33,134 bases of DNA from Lamprocystis purpurea DSM 4197. Lineage in GTDB: Bacteria; Pseudomonadota; Gammaproteobacteria; Chromatiales; Chromatiaceae. The notes beneath the pieces were generated by a model. That model did no database searches and was not told where the DNA came from. It worked only from the letters and a program-made list of their open reading frames with translations. The stretch covers positions 32,914-66,047 of the forward strand of contig NZ_KB902495.1 in the NCBI RefSeq assembly GCF_000379525.1. The letters run 5' to 3'. Within the stretch, counting starts at the first letter, position 1, and every line of letters starts with the position of its first letter. Of this stretch, positions 25,023 through 33,134 are shown piece after piece. The position numbers were made by a program, and so were the translations under genes.

Positions 25023-26696
25023 ATGACCGACCCCACAGATTCGCCCCGTTCCAATTTCATCCGTCAGATCATCGAGGACGACCTGGCAGCCGGGCGCCAC
25101 CAGCGCATCGCCACGCGCTTCCCGCCGGAGCCCAACGGCTATCTGCATATCGGCCACGCCAAGTCGATCGTGCTCAACTTCGGGCTCGCCCTGGATTATC
25201 CGGGGACCTGCAACCTGCGCTTCGACGACACCAACCCGAACAAGGAGGATGTGGAGTTCGTCGACGCCATCCAGGCGGATGTGCGCTGGCTCGGGTTCGA
25301 CTGGGCCGACCGGCTCTATTTCGCCTCGGATTATTTCGAGCAACTGTACGGCTTCGCCATCGAACTGATCGGTAAGGGCCTGGCCTATGTCTGTGATCTC
25401 AGTGCCGAGGAGGTCCGCGCCTATCGCGGCACCCTCACCGAGCCCGGCCGCGAGAGTCCCTACCGCAACCGTTCGGTGGAGGAGAATCTGGACCTCTTCG
25501 CCCGCATGCGGGCCGGCGAGTTCCCGGACGGCGCCCGCAGCCTGCGCGCCCGCATCGACATGGCTTCGCCGAACATCAACCTGCGCGATCCGGTGCTCTA
25601 CCGCATCCGCCACGGCGTGATCCACCACCAGACCGGCACCGCCTGGTGTCTGTATCCGACCTACGACTACACCCATCCGCTCTCGGATGCACTGGAGTGC
25701 ATCACCCACTCCATTTGTACTCTGGAGTTCGAGGACCATCGGCCCTTCTACGATTGGTGCGTCGCCAACGTCTCGGTGCCCTGCAAGCCGCGGCAGATCG
25801 AGTTCTCCCGGCTCAATCTGGAATACACGGTGATGAGCAAGCGGCTGCTCACCCAACTGGTTGCCGAGGGGCATGTCACGGGCTGGGACGACCCGCGGAT
25901 GCCGACCATCGCCGGGCTGCGCCGTCGCGGCTACACACCCGCGGCCATCCGCGCCTTCTGCGAGCGCATCGGCGTCACCAAGTCGGACAACATGGTCGAG
26001 ATGGCCATGCTGGAGAGCGCCATCCGCGAGGACCTGGACGCCACCGCCCCGCGGCGGATGGCGGTGCTGCGCCCGCTCAAAGTCGTCATCGAGAACATCC
26101 CGGCGGGTCAGGTGGAGCAACTGCCGGCCGGCAACCACCCCAAGGACACCGCGCTGGGTACCCGCACCCTGCCCTTCGACCGCGAGATCTATATCGACCG
26201 CAACGACTTTTCCGAACAGCCGCCCAAGGGGTTCAAGCGCCTGATGCCGGGCACCGAGGTCCGGCTGCGCAACGCCTATGTGATCCGCTGCGATCAGGTG
26301 ATCAAGGATGCCGAGGGGACGGTCGTCGAATTGCGCGCCACCGCGGATCTCGACACCCTGGGCCGCAACCCGGAGGGCCGCAAGGTCGGCGGCGTCATCC
26401 ACTGGGTCAGCGCCGCCCACGGACTGCGGGCCGAGCTGCGGCTCTATGACCGGCTGTTCCGCGTCCCGGTACCAGGCGCGGGCGGTGCCGGTTTCCTGGA
26501 TGATATCAACCATGATTCACTCGTGGTGCTCACCGACAGCGTGGTGGAGCCGGCACTTGCGGGTGCCGCCCCCGGCGAGCGTTTCCAGTTCGAACGCGAG
26601 GGCTACTTCGTCACCGATCCGGACAGCACTGCGCAGCGCCCCGTGTTTAACCTGACCGTCGGACTCAAGGACACCTGGGGCAAGGGGCAGCGTTAG
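25023..26696 (+). CDS. glnS: Glutaminyl-tRNA synthetase
   Basis: 557 residues from the ATG at 25023 ([20 protein letters not shown]), close to the 554 of E. coli; an upstream in-frame TTG at 25005 would add six residues and is less likely. Class I motifs are intact: [15 protein letters not shown] (HIGH at 42-45) and VMSKR (270-274), the KMSKS equivalent. The specific Gln/Glu-type catalytic fold ([19 protein letters not shown]) and the C-terminal beta-barrels for the anticodon ([27 protein letters not shown]) are present. It charges tRNA-Gln directly, so this organism need not rely on the transamidation route for Gln-tRNA. It lies 72 bp after degQ; a possible -10 (TAGAAT at 24966-24971) is not backed by a -35. 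Confidence 0.98.
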   Translation: MTDPTDSPRSNFIRQIIEDDLAAGRHQRIATRFPPEPNGYLHIGHAKSIVLNFGLALDYPGTCNLRFDDTNPNKEDVEFVDAIQADVRWLGFDWADRLYFASDYFEQLYGFAIELIGKGLAYVCDLSAEEVRAYRGTLTEPGRESPYRNRSVEENLDLFARMRAGEFPDGARSLRARIDMASPNINLRDPVLYRIRHGVIHHQTGTAWCLYPTYDYTHPLSDALECITHSICTLEFEDHRPFYDWCVANVSVPCKPRQIEFSRLNLEYTVMSKRLLTQLVAEGHVTGWDDPRMPTIAGLRRRGYTPAAIRAFCERIGVTKSDNMVEMAMLESAIREDLDATAPRRMAVLRPLKVVIENIPAGQVEQLPAGNHPKDTALGTRTLPFDREIYIDRNDFSEQPPKGFKRLMPGTEVRLRNAYVIRCDQVIKDAEGTVVELRATADLDTLGRNPEGRKVGGVIHWVSAAHGLRAELRLYDRLFRVPVPGAGGAGFLDDINHDSLVVLTDSVVEPALAGAAPGERFQFEREGYFVTDPDSTAQRPVFNLTVGLKDTWGKGQR

Positions 26697-26766
26697 GGAC
26701 AGCGCGCCTGTGGTTTCTATAGGGTACACTTAAGCGGCGATCATCCAGTTGTATCAGGGTCCGTCC

Positions 26767-28479
26767 ATGAGCCGTACCACGCAGGCCCCCGAATCACCCG
26801 CCGCCGCGGCGACCCTGGATCTGGGACCCGGCGGCGGCGTCAATCCGGTGCGCCAAACCGCACCGCCGACGCTGCCCTCACCTGGACGCAATCTGCTGCT
26901 CGACTTTTTTCGGGGTTGGGCACTGCTGGTCATTTTCGTCAACCACATCCCGGTCAACGGACTGTCCTTGTTCACGCCATCGCGGTTCGGACTCAGCGAT
27001 GCCTCCGAGATCTTCGTGTTCCTCTCCGGCTTCGCCGCGGCCCTGGCGTATGGCCGCAGCTTCCGATCCGCCGGGCTCGTGGTCGGCAGCGCGCCGGTCT
27101 TGGTGCGCGGCGGGCAGATCTATGCGGCCCACCTGGGACTGTTCTTCGCGCTGGCCGCCATCTGCGTCATCGGCGACGCCTGGCTGGCCGGGCCGGACTA
27201 TGTCAGCCGCCTGAATCTGGGCTATTTCTTCGATCACACGCCCGCCGCCCTGCTGGGTCTCGTGACCCTGACCTATGTTCCCAATTATTTCGACATCCTG
27301 CCGATGTACCTGGTGGTCTTGCTCTGGCTGCCGCTGTTTTGGGCGCTGTCGCGGCTGCATGTCGGCGCGGCCCTGGGAGCCTCGCTCGGCGTCTACCTGG
27401 CCATGTGGTGGTTGCACATCGAACTCCCGGCGGACCCGCTCGGTGATCGCCCCTGGTTCTTCAATCCGTTCGGCTGGCAGTTCCTCTTTTTTCTCGGATT
27501 CGCGTTCGGCAGCGGCTGGATCAAAGCCCCTGCGAGCAGGGGTTGGCTGATTGCGCTGGCGCTTGGTTGTGTCGTCATCGCCATCCCCATCGGCTACCCG
27601 CCGATCTATCAGGCCGACGCTTTCTGGGGCGATTTGCGTGCAACCCTGGAGCCCTGGTTCGATAAGACGCGCCTGGGGCCATTGCGCATACTCCATTTCA
27701 TCTGTCTGGCGTATCTGGCCGTCTGCCTGCTGCGGACCCGTCAGCACTGGCTCACGCGGGCCCTGCCCAGCCTGATCGCCACCGCGGGACAGCAATCGTT
27801 ATCGATCTTCCTGTTCGGCATGGCCCTCTCGTTCCTCGCCGGGATGGCACTCGATCAGGCCGGGCGAACCCTGATCACGACCGCACTGGTCAATCTGGGC
27901 GGGATCGCACTCCTGCTGCTGGCGGCCCAGGCGCTGGCCTGGCTGGGGCAGAAGCCCTGGAAGCAGGCAGCGCGGGCGCTGGCCCACGCCGCGACCGACT
28001 CCGGTGGTGCACCCGCACCGACCGGCGCCCTTGGTTTACCCTGGGTGTGGCTCAGGCATGGCACCCTCGCGGCAGCACTGGTGTTCATGGCAGTCTCACC
28101 CACGCTGCTCGTCCGGCAAGTGCATGGACTGCGCGGTCCCGCCGCGGCGGTCGCGGCTGAACTGAACGTGCCGACCCCGGCGCTGCCGGTGCACCGGATG
28201 AGTCCTTTAGCGCAGGGAACCGACTCACTCAGCGCGCAGATCCTGCGGGCGAAGCGATCGAGCGCAGCGGATCATCCAGTCGATCGGCAACCAGGCATTG
28301 CGGGCACCGATCCCGCCTTGGTCCCGGTTAGCCTGAAGCCCAAACAAGCCAAGAAGCCACGTCGCGACCAGGCGGGGGCGAGCCGTTCGAAATTGCGTAA
28401 ACCGACGGTTCAGACCGGAACGAAAAAGACCGCCGTGCGGCGTTCGACCGTACCGACGCCGCCCAGGATCTCGCCCTAA
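26767..28479 (+). CDS. opgC: OpgC-domain membrane acyltransferase
   Basis: 570 residues from the ATG at 26767, seven bases after AGGG; a TTG 18 bases upstream is less likely. After a Pro/Ala/Gly-rich N-terminal segment come LLLDFFRGWALLVIFVNHIP and LSDASEIFVFLSGFAAALAY, signatures of the OpgC family. About ten membrane helices extend to about residue 460. OpgC proteins add succinyl groups to osmoregulated periplasmic glucans; an analogous acyl transfer to a periplasmic glucan is the likely role. The last 100 residues are a basic, Pro/Lys/Arg-rich tail (KPKQAKKPRRDQAG) not typical of the core family. It converges on otsB with an 11-bp gap, next to trehalose synthesis genes, suggesting an osmotic-stress block. 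No opgG/opgH is in the window. Confidence 0.88.
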   Translation: MSRTTQAPESPAAAATLDLGPGGGVNPVRQTAPPTLPSPGRNLLLDFFRGWALLVIFVNHIPVNGLSLFTPSRFGLSDASEIFVFLSGFAAALAYGRSFRSAGLVVGSAPVLVRGGQIYAAHLGLFFALAAICVIGDAWLAGPDYVSRLNLGYFFDHTPAALLGLVTLTYVPNYFDILPMYLVVLLWLPLFWALSRLHVGAALGASLGVYLAMWWLHIELPADPLGDRPWFFNPFGWQFLFFLGFAFGSGWIKAPASRGWLIALALGCVVIAIPIGYPPIYQADAFWGDLRATLEPWFDKTRLGPLRILHFICLAYLAVCLLRTRQHWLTRALPSLIATAGQQSLSIFLFGMALSFLAGMALDQAGRTLITTALVNLGGIALLLLAAQALAWLGQKPWKQAARALAHAATDSGGAPAPTGALGLPWVWLRHGTLAAALVFMAVSPTLLVRQVHGLRGPAAAVAAELNVPTPALPVHRMSPLAQGTDSLSAQILRAKRSSAADHPVDRQPGIAGTDPALVPVSLKPKQAKKPRRDQAGASRSKLRKPTVQTGTKKTAVRRSTVPTPPRISP

Positions 28480-28490
28480 CCGAAGCGCCG

Positions 28491-29249
28491 TCAGGGCAGC
28501 GCCGCGACCAACTGCACCAGCCAGTCGCGTAACTCGGCCGGGCCGGGCAGTCCATAGCAGGCCTGGCTCCCGGCGCCCGTGCCCACCCGAATCGACAGCC
28601 CGCCCAGCGCGTTGACCGCGGCGAATCCGTCCTCGTCCGTCAGGTCGTCGCCGACGAAGACGGGGGTGCGCCCGACGTAGGGTGGATGCTCCATGAAACG
28701 CCGGATGGCGCTGCCTTTGCCGGCCCCGGCCGGCAGGATCTCCACGACCGCCTTGCCGGCCTGAAGGCGATACGCCGGTCCGAGCGTCTGCGCCGCCTGC
28801 GCCGCGAGGGCCTGGGTCGCGACCTCCCACTGCGGGGCCGCACGGTAGTGCAGGGCCAGGGCCAGGGGCTTGTGCTCTAGGCGCACACCGGGCAGACGGT
28901 TCAGACCGTCGCGTAGCATCGCCGTCACCAAGGCCAGATCTGCCGTGCCGGGCAACTCCGCCCCTTGCTTGCTGCCGCCGAGCCGCCACTCGGCCCCATG
29001 GGTCCCGGCCGCATCGAAGCGATCAGGAAACAGCCGGTCGATATCGCCCAGCGGGCGGCCGCTCACCAAGGCCAGCGCTCCACCCAGACCCAGTGTCAGC
29101 GCACGCAGTGACGCCGGGAGCGCGGGCGGTACCCGAACCCCCTCGGGCGTGGGAGCCAGATCGAGCAGAGTCCCGTCGATATCCAGAAAGAGCGCGGCCT
29201 GGCGCAACCAGGCGCGGCTATCCGGCGGTGCAGGTCGCGGCGGGCACAT
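28491..29249 (-). CDS. otsB: Trehalose-6-phosphate phosphatase
   Basis: 252 residues, typical for OtsB. HAD-superfamily motifs: nucleophile Asp23 and acid/base Asp25 in LFLDIDGTLLDLAP, ALALVSGRPLGDID (motif II), the lysine in EHKPLALALHYR, and the metal-binding VFVGDDLTDEDGF (motif IV). It hydrolyses trehalose 6-phosphate to trehalose, a compatible solute, in the cytoplasm. The ATG overlaps the otsA stop by one base (TGATG), indicating translational coupling and equimolar expression with the synthase. The otsA product and family motifs argue against a sucrose or mannosylglycerate phosphatase, though a related glucosyl-phosphate substrate cannot be excluded. Confidence 0.95.
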   Translation of the reverse strand: MCPPRPAPPDSRAWLRQAALFLDIDGTLLDLAPTPEGVRVPPALPASLRALTLGLGGALALVSGRPLGDIDRLFPDRFDAAGTHGAEWRLGGSKQGAELPGTADLALVTAMLRDGLNRLPGVRLEHKPLALALHYRAAPQWEVATQALAAQAAQTLGPAYRLQAGKAVVEILPAGAGKGSAIRRFMEHPPYVGRTPVFVGDDLTDEDGFAAVNALGGLSIRVGTGAGSQACYGLPGPAELRDWLVQLVAALP

Positions 29250-31498
29250 CAGGCAGTCCCCCGCGGGCGCCGGCCGAAGGGGGCCGTGACCCGATCGATC
29301 TGCTCCTCGATATGCCGGCGTTTACGCAAGCGGGCGGCCTCCAGGAGCATCCGCCCGGCCCAGAAATAGACATTGTTCTCGCTGACCATGGCGCGCATCA
29401 GGTGCATCCGCTCGCGGCGCTGCTCGGGTGCCATCAGGAGTCCGCGGTGAATGGCCTCGCCCATCGCACCATGATCGTAGGGATTGACGATCAGGGCTTC
29501 GCTCAGCTCCCGCGAGACCCCGGCGAAACTGCTCAACACCAGCACGCCGTCCTCGTCATCGCGGGCGGCAACGAACTCCTTCGCCACCAGATTCATCCCG
29601 TCGTGCAGACTGGAAACCAGACAGAGATCCGCGGCACGGAACAGCGTGAACACCTGTTCCGGCTCATGATGCCGGGCAACCAGCACGATGGGGCGCCAAT
29701 CGCCGCGGCCGAAGCGCTCATTGATCGCGTTCGCGGCCGCCTCGGCCTCGGCCTGGGTTTGACGATAGATCGGCAATTTGCTGCGAGTCGGCGCGGCGAT
29801 CTGCAACAGGCTGAAGCGCCCGATCCACTCGGGATGCCGATCGAGCAGGTGTTCGACGGCGCGGAACCGATCGACGATCCCTTTGGTGTAGTCGAAACGC
29901 TCGACCCCCACGGCCAGCAGCGCCGCGGGCGGCACGCCGTAGCCCCGGCGCACCGCCACCCGGCACTCGGGCACCGGAGCCTGACCGACCAACGCGGACG
30001 GCGGCCATTCGATCGAGATGGGATAGGGGCGTACCAGGGTTTCCCGACCGCCGGTCCGGGCTGTCCCATGCTCCCGATCGATGCGGCATTCCAGCAAGCG
30101 ATCGACCGAGTCCAGGAAATTCAGACAGTGCAACTGCGTGTGGAATCCCAGGATGCTGCTGCCCAGGAGGCCTTGGAGAATCTCCTCCCGCCAGGGGCAG
30201 ATACCAAAGACCTCCGGATTGGGCCAGGGGATATGCCAGAAGGTGATGACGGTGGCCCCCGGTAAGCGTTCGCGCACCATCTTGGGCAACAGCGCAAAGT
30301 GATAATCCTGGACCAGCACCACGGGATCGGGCGATTGCGCCTCGGCCACCACCGCGTCCGCGAACTTACGGTTCACCGCAACATACTGTGCCCAATCGGC
30401 GGCGCGGAAGGTGGGGCGCACGAAAACGATATGACACAAGGGCCAGAGGCCCTCATTGGCGAGGCCATAATAGTAGCCATCCTGCTCCTCATCGGAGAGC
30501 CAGACCCGGCGCAGCGTGTAGGCGGGCGACTCCGGGGGGACCTGGATATGGTCCTTGCGGTCGACGGTGGCGGCATCGGCCGAGCCGCTCCCGTGCGCGA
30601 TCCAGGTTCCGCCGCAGGCGCGGACAATGGGTTCCAGGGCGGTGACCAGCCCGCTCGCCGGGCGCTGGACCCGGATGTCGGCGCCCTCCTGGTTGTGGAT
30701 ATAGGGCTCCCGGTTGGAGACCACCAGCACTTCGGCCCCCGGCAGCTCCGACTTGAGCAAACTCCTGAGTGTATCCGGCGTCCACTCGACCCGGATGGCA
30801 TCGGAAATCCCGCGCGGGACGTCCAGATTGCGGAGCATCTCCCGCATTTCCCGGACCAGCGGGGCAATATCCGCGGGCAGACTGCGATCCGCCGTGCCCC
30901 CACGCGCAGTCGGCGCCAACCCCCGGCGCACCGCGCGCACCCAGTCGCGGCGGGCCAGTCGGGCAACGACCACCGTCGTCGCCGCAACCACCAGACCGAG
31001 CCCGGCGAGAAAAACCGTCAGATAACGCTCAAGCTTCGCACTGCGCCGCTCGATAAAGCTGAGATCGTGAACGATCACCAGATCGCCAATCCGGGCGCCT
31101 TCTTCCTGGAGCGCAAAGGCCGCGCTGAGGACAGTCCCGCCGTTCAGCGGCTCGACCTGGAAGGCCGCCCCATTCGCCGCTCCAGGCGGGCATTTCAAGG
31201 TCAGGGGCCAAGTGGCCGAACGGTGGATCAAGCGACCCTCGGGCGAACACAGACCCACCGCCAACAGCCGCTCGTCGCGGGCGACACGCTGGAAGAGTCC
31301 GTCGATCCGTCGGCTGTCGGACGCCGTCGCGTTGCGGATCACCGTATCCTGGATTGATTCGAAAACCAGTTGGGACCGCATCTCCACGTCGGCACGCAGC
31401 CACTGTGCGATCAGTTCGCCCAAGAGCGGCGTGGTGGCCCAGGCGATGCCCCCCAACAGCAGGAGCAGCGGAACGAGAAAGCGGAGTGCCATACGCAT
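29249..31498 (-). CDS. otsA: Trehalose-6-phosphate synthase with membrane sensor-like N-terminal extension
   Basis: 749 residues against about 470 for E. coli OtsA. The GT20 domain (about 255-730) carries [62 protein letters not shown] and [12 protein letters not shown], the core motifs for UDP-glucose and glucose-6-phosphate use. Before it lies about 250 extra residues: a transmembrane helix (about 5-22), a periplasmic stretch (about 40-155) with [17 protein letters not shown], which resembles a small sensor fold, a second helix (about 160-181) and a HAMP-like linker to about 250. The enzyme should thus be membrane-anchored with its catalytic part in the cytoplasm. The ATG at 31498 follows GAGAGG by eight to nine bases. 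It is in an operon with otsB. Confidence 0.95.
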   Translation of the reverse strand: MRMALRFLVPLLLLLGGIAWATTPLLGELIAQWLRADVEMRSQLVFESIQDTVIRNATASDSRRIDGLFQRVARDERLLAVGLCSPEGRLIHRSATWPLTLKCPPGAANGAAFQVEPLNGGTVLSAAFALQEEGARIGDLVIVHDLSFIERRSAKLERYLTVFLAGLGLVVAATTVVVARLARRDWVRAVRRGLAPTARGGTADRSLPADIAPLVREMREMLRNLDVPRGISDAIRVEWTPDTLRSLLKSELPGAEVLVVSNREPYIHNQEGADIRVQRPASGLVTALEPIVRACGGTWIAHGSGSADAATVDRKDHIQVPPESPAYTLRRVWLSDEEQDGYYYGLANEGLWPLCHIVFVRPTFRAADWAQYVAVNRKFADAVVAEAQSPDPVVLVQDYHFALLPKMVRERLPGATVITFWHIPWPNPEVFGICPWREEILQGLLGSSILGFHTQLHCLNFLDSVDRLLECRIDREHGTARTGGRETLVRPYPISIEWPPSALVGQAPVPECRVAVRRGYGVPPAALLAVGVERFDYTKGIVDRFRAVEHLLDRHPEWIGRFSLLQIAAPTRSKLPIYRQTQAEAEAAANAINERFGRGDWRPIVLVARHHEPEQVFTLFRAADLCLVSSLHDGMNLVAKEFVAARDDEDGVLVLSSFAGVSRELSEALIVNPYDHGAMGEAIHRGLLMAPEQRRERMHLMRAMVSENNVYFWAGRMLLEAARLRKRRHIEEQIDRVTAPFGRRPRGTA

Positions 31499-31603
31499 CG
31501 TCGGTACCTCTCGCGGATGTGGAAGCCAGGAATGAACAGTACCTTATCCCGACCCCCCGGCATCCTTGACTCTTCGACCCTGAACCCCGAGGCGCGTTCG
31601 ACC

Positions 31604-31682
31604 GTGGTGGAGGTCGAATGGCATGCTGTTGCTCATGGAGTTGAAGGCATCCATCGACAAGGGCGGCATGGACACACGCTGA
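31604..31682 (+). pseudogene. Fragment of a DUF3782-like nuclease gene
   Basis: Bases 31616-31672 match 33057-33113, inside the intact DUF3782-like gene, with four mismatches in 57. The frame here still encodes NGMLLLMELKASIDKGGMDT, including the Glu-x-Lys of the nuclease motif, then stops with TGA at 31680-31682. Just upstream, GTGGAGGTC resembles GTGGAGATC of the intact gene, with about 14 intervening bases deleted. The fragment ends exactly where palindromic element copy 3 begins. Confidence 0.8.
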
Positions 31683-31776
31683 TATAGCGTTCGCACCTGC
31701 TATCCAGACAGACCTTCGTGTAGGGGCGGGTTTGAAACCCGCCCCTACGTCCGGTTATCACGTCCGAAGGCGATAC
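31683..31776 (-). repeat. Dispersed palindromic element, copy 3 (inverted)
   Basis: It begins TATAGCGTTCGCACCTGC and ends CCGAAGGCGATAC. Its reverse complement matches copy 2 (9960-10051) with about five differences over 92 bp. The central perfect palindrome (arm GTAGGGGCGGGTTT) lies at about 31719-31747. It directly abuts the DUF3782-like gene fragment. Confidence 0.9.
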
Positions 31777-32013
31777 ATCTCTGACCGAAGCCGGGAGGTG
31801 CCCCCTCGCCGATGTTCGGGCAGTGTGTGCCAGAAGACAGACGGAGGTCCAGATTATCCGTACCGTCGCACTATCTGAGTCAATGTACCGACAATGGCCG
31901 CATGGCGGCACCCCCGCGATGCTCGACGGTCGCGCGGTCTTGGCCCAGGGAACCTTGTGCCGACACGGGTTGCCGGTGCATCCCCTAATCCTGTATCACT
32001 GAAGGTAGTTATT

Positions 32014-32208
32014 ATGAAATTCGTTGAGATCGTCAGCACAGCGTTGGTGATGGGTACGTTGTTTGTCGCGCTTCCCGGTTGCGAGCAGCAGAAAGGCCCC
32101 GCAGAGAATGCCGGCCAGGCCGTTGACAATACGGTACAAAGCGCGGGTCAGAAGATTGAAAATGCCGGTGACAAGGTCCAGAACGCGACCACACCGGGCA
32201 GAAACTAA
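32014..32208 (+). CDS. Small entericidin-like lipoprotein
   Basis: 64 residues from the ATG at 32014, eight bases after GAAGG; longer upstream reading has no support. The lipoprotein signal MKFVEIVSTALVMGTLFVALPG ends at Cys23, followed by Glu. The mature peptide (about 42 residues; AENAGQAVDNTVQSAGQKIE, then NAGDKVQNA) has a regular Ala/Gly/Val heptad-like spacing, an amphipathic helix as in entericidin A/B and CsbD-like stress lipoproteins. Those families are small envelope lipoproteins, in E. coli linked to stationary phase and lysis control. Its role here is inferred only from size and pattern. A perfect hairpin follows the stop codon. Confidence 0.8.
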   Translation: MKFVEIVSTALVMGTLFVALPGCEQQKGPAENAGQAVDNTVQSAGQKIENAGDKVQNATTPGRN

Positions 32209-32225
32209 CGCGTAACAGGGAAAAG

Positions 32226-32244
32226 CCACCGCCTTTGGCGGTGG
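32226..32244 (+). terminator. Hairpin 3' of the entericidin-like gene
   Basis: CCACCGCC (32226-32233) and GGCGGTGG (32237-32244) form a perfect eight-base stem with a TTT loop, 18 bp after the stop. No T-run follows (AATCCTTAAGG), so it may stabilise the mRNA end or terminate only weakly. Confidence 0.5.
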
Positions 32245-32286
32245 AATCCTTAAGGCGCCCCGTACCGACGTGCTGAGGAGAAGTCG

Positions 32287-32388
32287 ATGATCTCCCTCCC
32301 GTTGGCCCGGCGTTCCCGAATGATCCGGACGGCCCTCGTCCGGCTAGCGTCGCGAGTGCTTTTTTCCTCCGCGGCACCGGCCAATTGA
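32287..32388 (+). CDS. Possible small ORF, 33 residues
   Basis: ATG at 32287 is preceded by GAGGAGAAGTCG, a strong ribosome site at good spacing. The peptide (MISLPLARRSRMIRTALVRL, then ASRVLFSSAAPAN) is basic and could form an amphipathic helix. It may be a leader peptide upstream of the DUF3782-like gene, whose ATG lies 66 bp further on, or a chance frame. Confidence 0.25.
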   Translation: MISLPLARRSRMIRTALVRLASRVLFSSAAPAN

Positions 32389-32454
32389 GAAAGGGTTTAT
32401 GATTCTGGGCAAGCGGGCACCCGTCGCCCGTAACCCTCCCGCGCGAGGCCATTC

Positions 32455-33134
32455 ATGGACATCACAGTCGAGACCATCAAACGCGAACTCCCGCGCCTGC
32501 TGCGGGAAGACCCGGAGCTGCGCCACTACCTCCTGGAGATCGCCCGCGGACACTTCGCCGACCGGGTGCAGACCGATGACCGCTTCGACCGCGTCCTCGA
32601 CGAGCTGCGCCGCGACCGCGAGGAGCAGGCCCGCAAGTGGGATGAGCAAACCCAACTGTGGCGCGAGCAGAACCGCAAGTGGGACGAGCAGAACCGCGAG
32701 CAGAGGCTCAACTGGGACGAGCAGAACCGCAAGTGGGAGGAGCAAAACCGCAAGTGGGACGAGCAAAACCGCGAGCAGAAGCTCAACCGGGACGAGCAGA
32801 ACCGAAAGTGGGAAGAGTCCCGCCGGGAGTTCGATCGGGTTCACGAGGAAATCATGGCCCAGGCGAAGAAGCACGACCGCTCCATCGGCGCCCTTGGCGC
32901 CCGCTGGGGCCTGCAATCCGAGGCCGCCTTCCGCAATGCCCTGGCCGGCATTCTGGAGACGAGCTTCGGCGTCAGCGTGCGCAACGTCTGTGAATTCGAC
33001 GACGCCGGCGAGGTCTTCGGGCGGCCGGATCAGGTGGAGATCGACATCATTGTCAAGAATGGCATGCTGTTGCTCATGGAGCTGAAGTCATCCATCGACA
33101 AGAGCGGCATGTACATCTTCGAGCGCAAGGCCCG
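32455..33134 (+). CDS. DUF3782-like protein with coiled coil and PD-(D/E)XK nuclease-type domain, partial at 3' end
   Basis: The first 226 codons are in the window. The ATG at 32455 follows GAGG by six bases. The N-terminus (MDITVETIKRELPRLLREDP) is helical. Residues about 60-125 are a highly charged coiled coil built from heptads of the type QNRKWDE, with Trp repeated every seven or fourteen residues. After a KKHDRSIGALGARWGLQSEA segment comes GRPDQVEIDIIVKNGMLLLM followed by ELKSS: the Asp of EID and Glu-x-Lys of ELK fit the PD-(D/E)XK nuclease pattern. This layout matches DUF3782-type proteins common in cyanobacteria and purple bacteria, whose function is not established. DNA cleavage is possible but unproven. 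A fragment of a related gene lies at 31604-31682. Confidence 0.85.
   Translation, partial: MDITVETIKRELPRLLREDPELRHYLLEIARGHFADRVQTDDRFDRVLDELRRDREEQARKWDEQTQLWREQNRKWDEQNREQRLNWDEQNRKWEEQNRKWDEQNREQKLNRDEQNRKWEESRREFDRVHEEIMAQAKKHDRSIGALGARWGLQSEAAFRNALAGILETSFGVSVRNVCEFDDAGEVFGRPDQVEIDIIVKNGMLLLMELKSSIDKSGMYIFERKA
32634..32820 (+). repeat. Degenerate 21-bp tandem repeats within the DUF3782-like gene
   Basis: About nine degenerate in-frame units related to GAGCAGAACCGCAAGTGGGA (20 of 21 bases shown) encode heptads such as QNRKWDE, QNRKWEE and QNREQKL. Units repeat in a higher-order pattern (KWDEQNREQ followed by RLN or KLN twice), pointing to growth by internal duplication. Confidence 0.85.

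Larger units (their letters stand above)
31499..32013. other. Intergenic region between otsA and the entericidin-like gene
   Basis: This 515-bp divergent gap contains the otsA ribosome site, a fragment of a DUF3782-like gene (31604-31682) and palindromic element copy 3 (31683-31776). The remaining 237 bp before the lipoprotein gene show no gene. A GGAACC at about 31950 recalls an ECF-type -35, but no fitting -10 was found. Confidence 0.6.

Noticed and set aside
23619-26513. A 964-codon open frame on the minus strand
   Set aside because: It lies antisense to the clear degQ and glnS genes. Long antisense frames are expected at this GC content; it has no family motifs and crosses the gene boundary.
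31949-31975. ECF/RpoE-type promoter before the entericidin-like gene (GGAACC)
   Set aside because: No matching -10 sequence at 16-17 bp; the motif alone is too short.
32634-32820. CRISPR-like array
   Set aside because: Units are contiguous 21-bp coding repeats without spacers and remain in frame with a coiled-coil protein.

Overview
The window comes from a GC-rich bacterial chromosome, most likely a gammaproteobacterium and perhaps a purple sulfur bacterium of the Chromatiaceae. This is inferred from a dedicated glutaminyl-tRNA synthetase (in bacteria mainly a beta/gammaproteobacterial trait), an IbpA-type small heat-shock gene with a ROSE-like RNA thermometer, a Tex protein, and intergenic REP-like hairpins with the CCCACGCTCCAGCGTGGG core. 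No rRNA, tRNA, CRISPR array, phage module or intact insertion sequence was seen.

Layout. At 1-3.6 kb (minus strand) lie the start of a secreted SBBP/DUF7948-type protein, the RNA-binding factor Tex, and a small conserved-looking protein. At 3.85-6.3 kb a Sfp-type phosphopantetheinyl transferase and an asparagine-synthetase-like protein converge; both deviate at key family residues. At 6.5-9.9 kb is a 1110-residue secreted carbohydrate-binding, DUF4091-like protein. At 10.5-16.9 kb, on the plus strand, are an ABC exporter with two N-terminal FHA domains, a transmembrane Ser/Thr kinase with a zinc ribbon, then three small envelope proteins. The FHA-ABC plus kinase pair has the architecture of mycobacterial Rv1747/PknF and is the best candidate here for a little-described system.

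From 16.9 to 22.6 kb come a lipoprotein, rimI, a UMF1-type MFS transporter, and an overlapping PAS histidine kinase/FixJ-type regulator pair. From 22.6 to 26.7 kb is a proteostasis block: hsp20 (sigma-70-like promoter, RNA thermometer, strong terminator), a DegP/DegQ protease and glnS. From 26.7 to 31.5 kb is an osmoadaptation block: an OpgC-type acyltransferase converging on otsA-otsB, where OtsA carries an unusual membrane-bound sensor-like N-terminus. The right end has an entericidin-like lipoprotein and the first 226 codons of a DUF3782-like PD-(D/E)XK protein with tryptophan-containing heptad repeats.

Dispersed repeats link the intergenic regions. A roughly 92-bp palindromic element occurs three times (504-597, 9960-10051, inverted at 31683-31776). 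A second pair of elements, bounded by CGTTGTCGTTGTCGTAATCG and a conserved 18-mer, lies near 3.1 kb and 19.1 kb. A 57-bp fragment of the DUF3782-like gene lies directly beside the third copy of the palindromic element.
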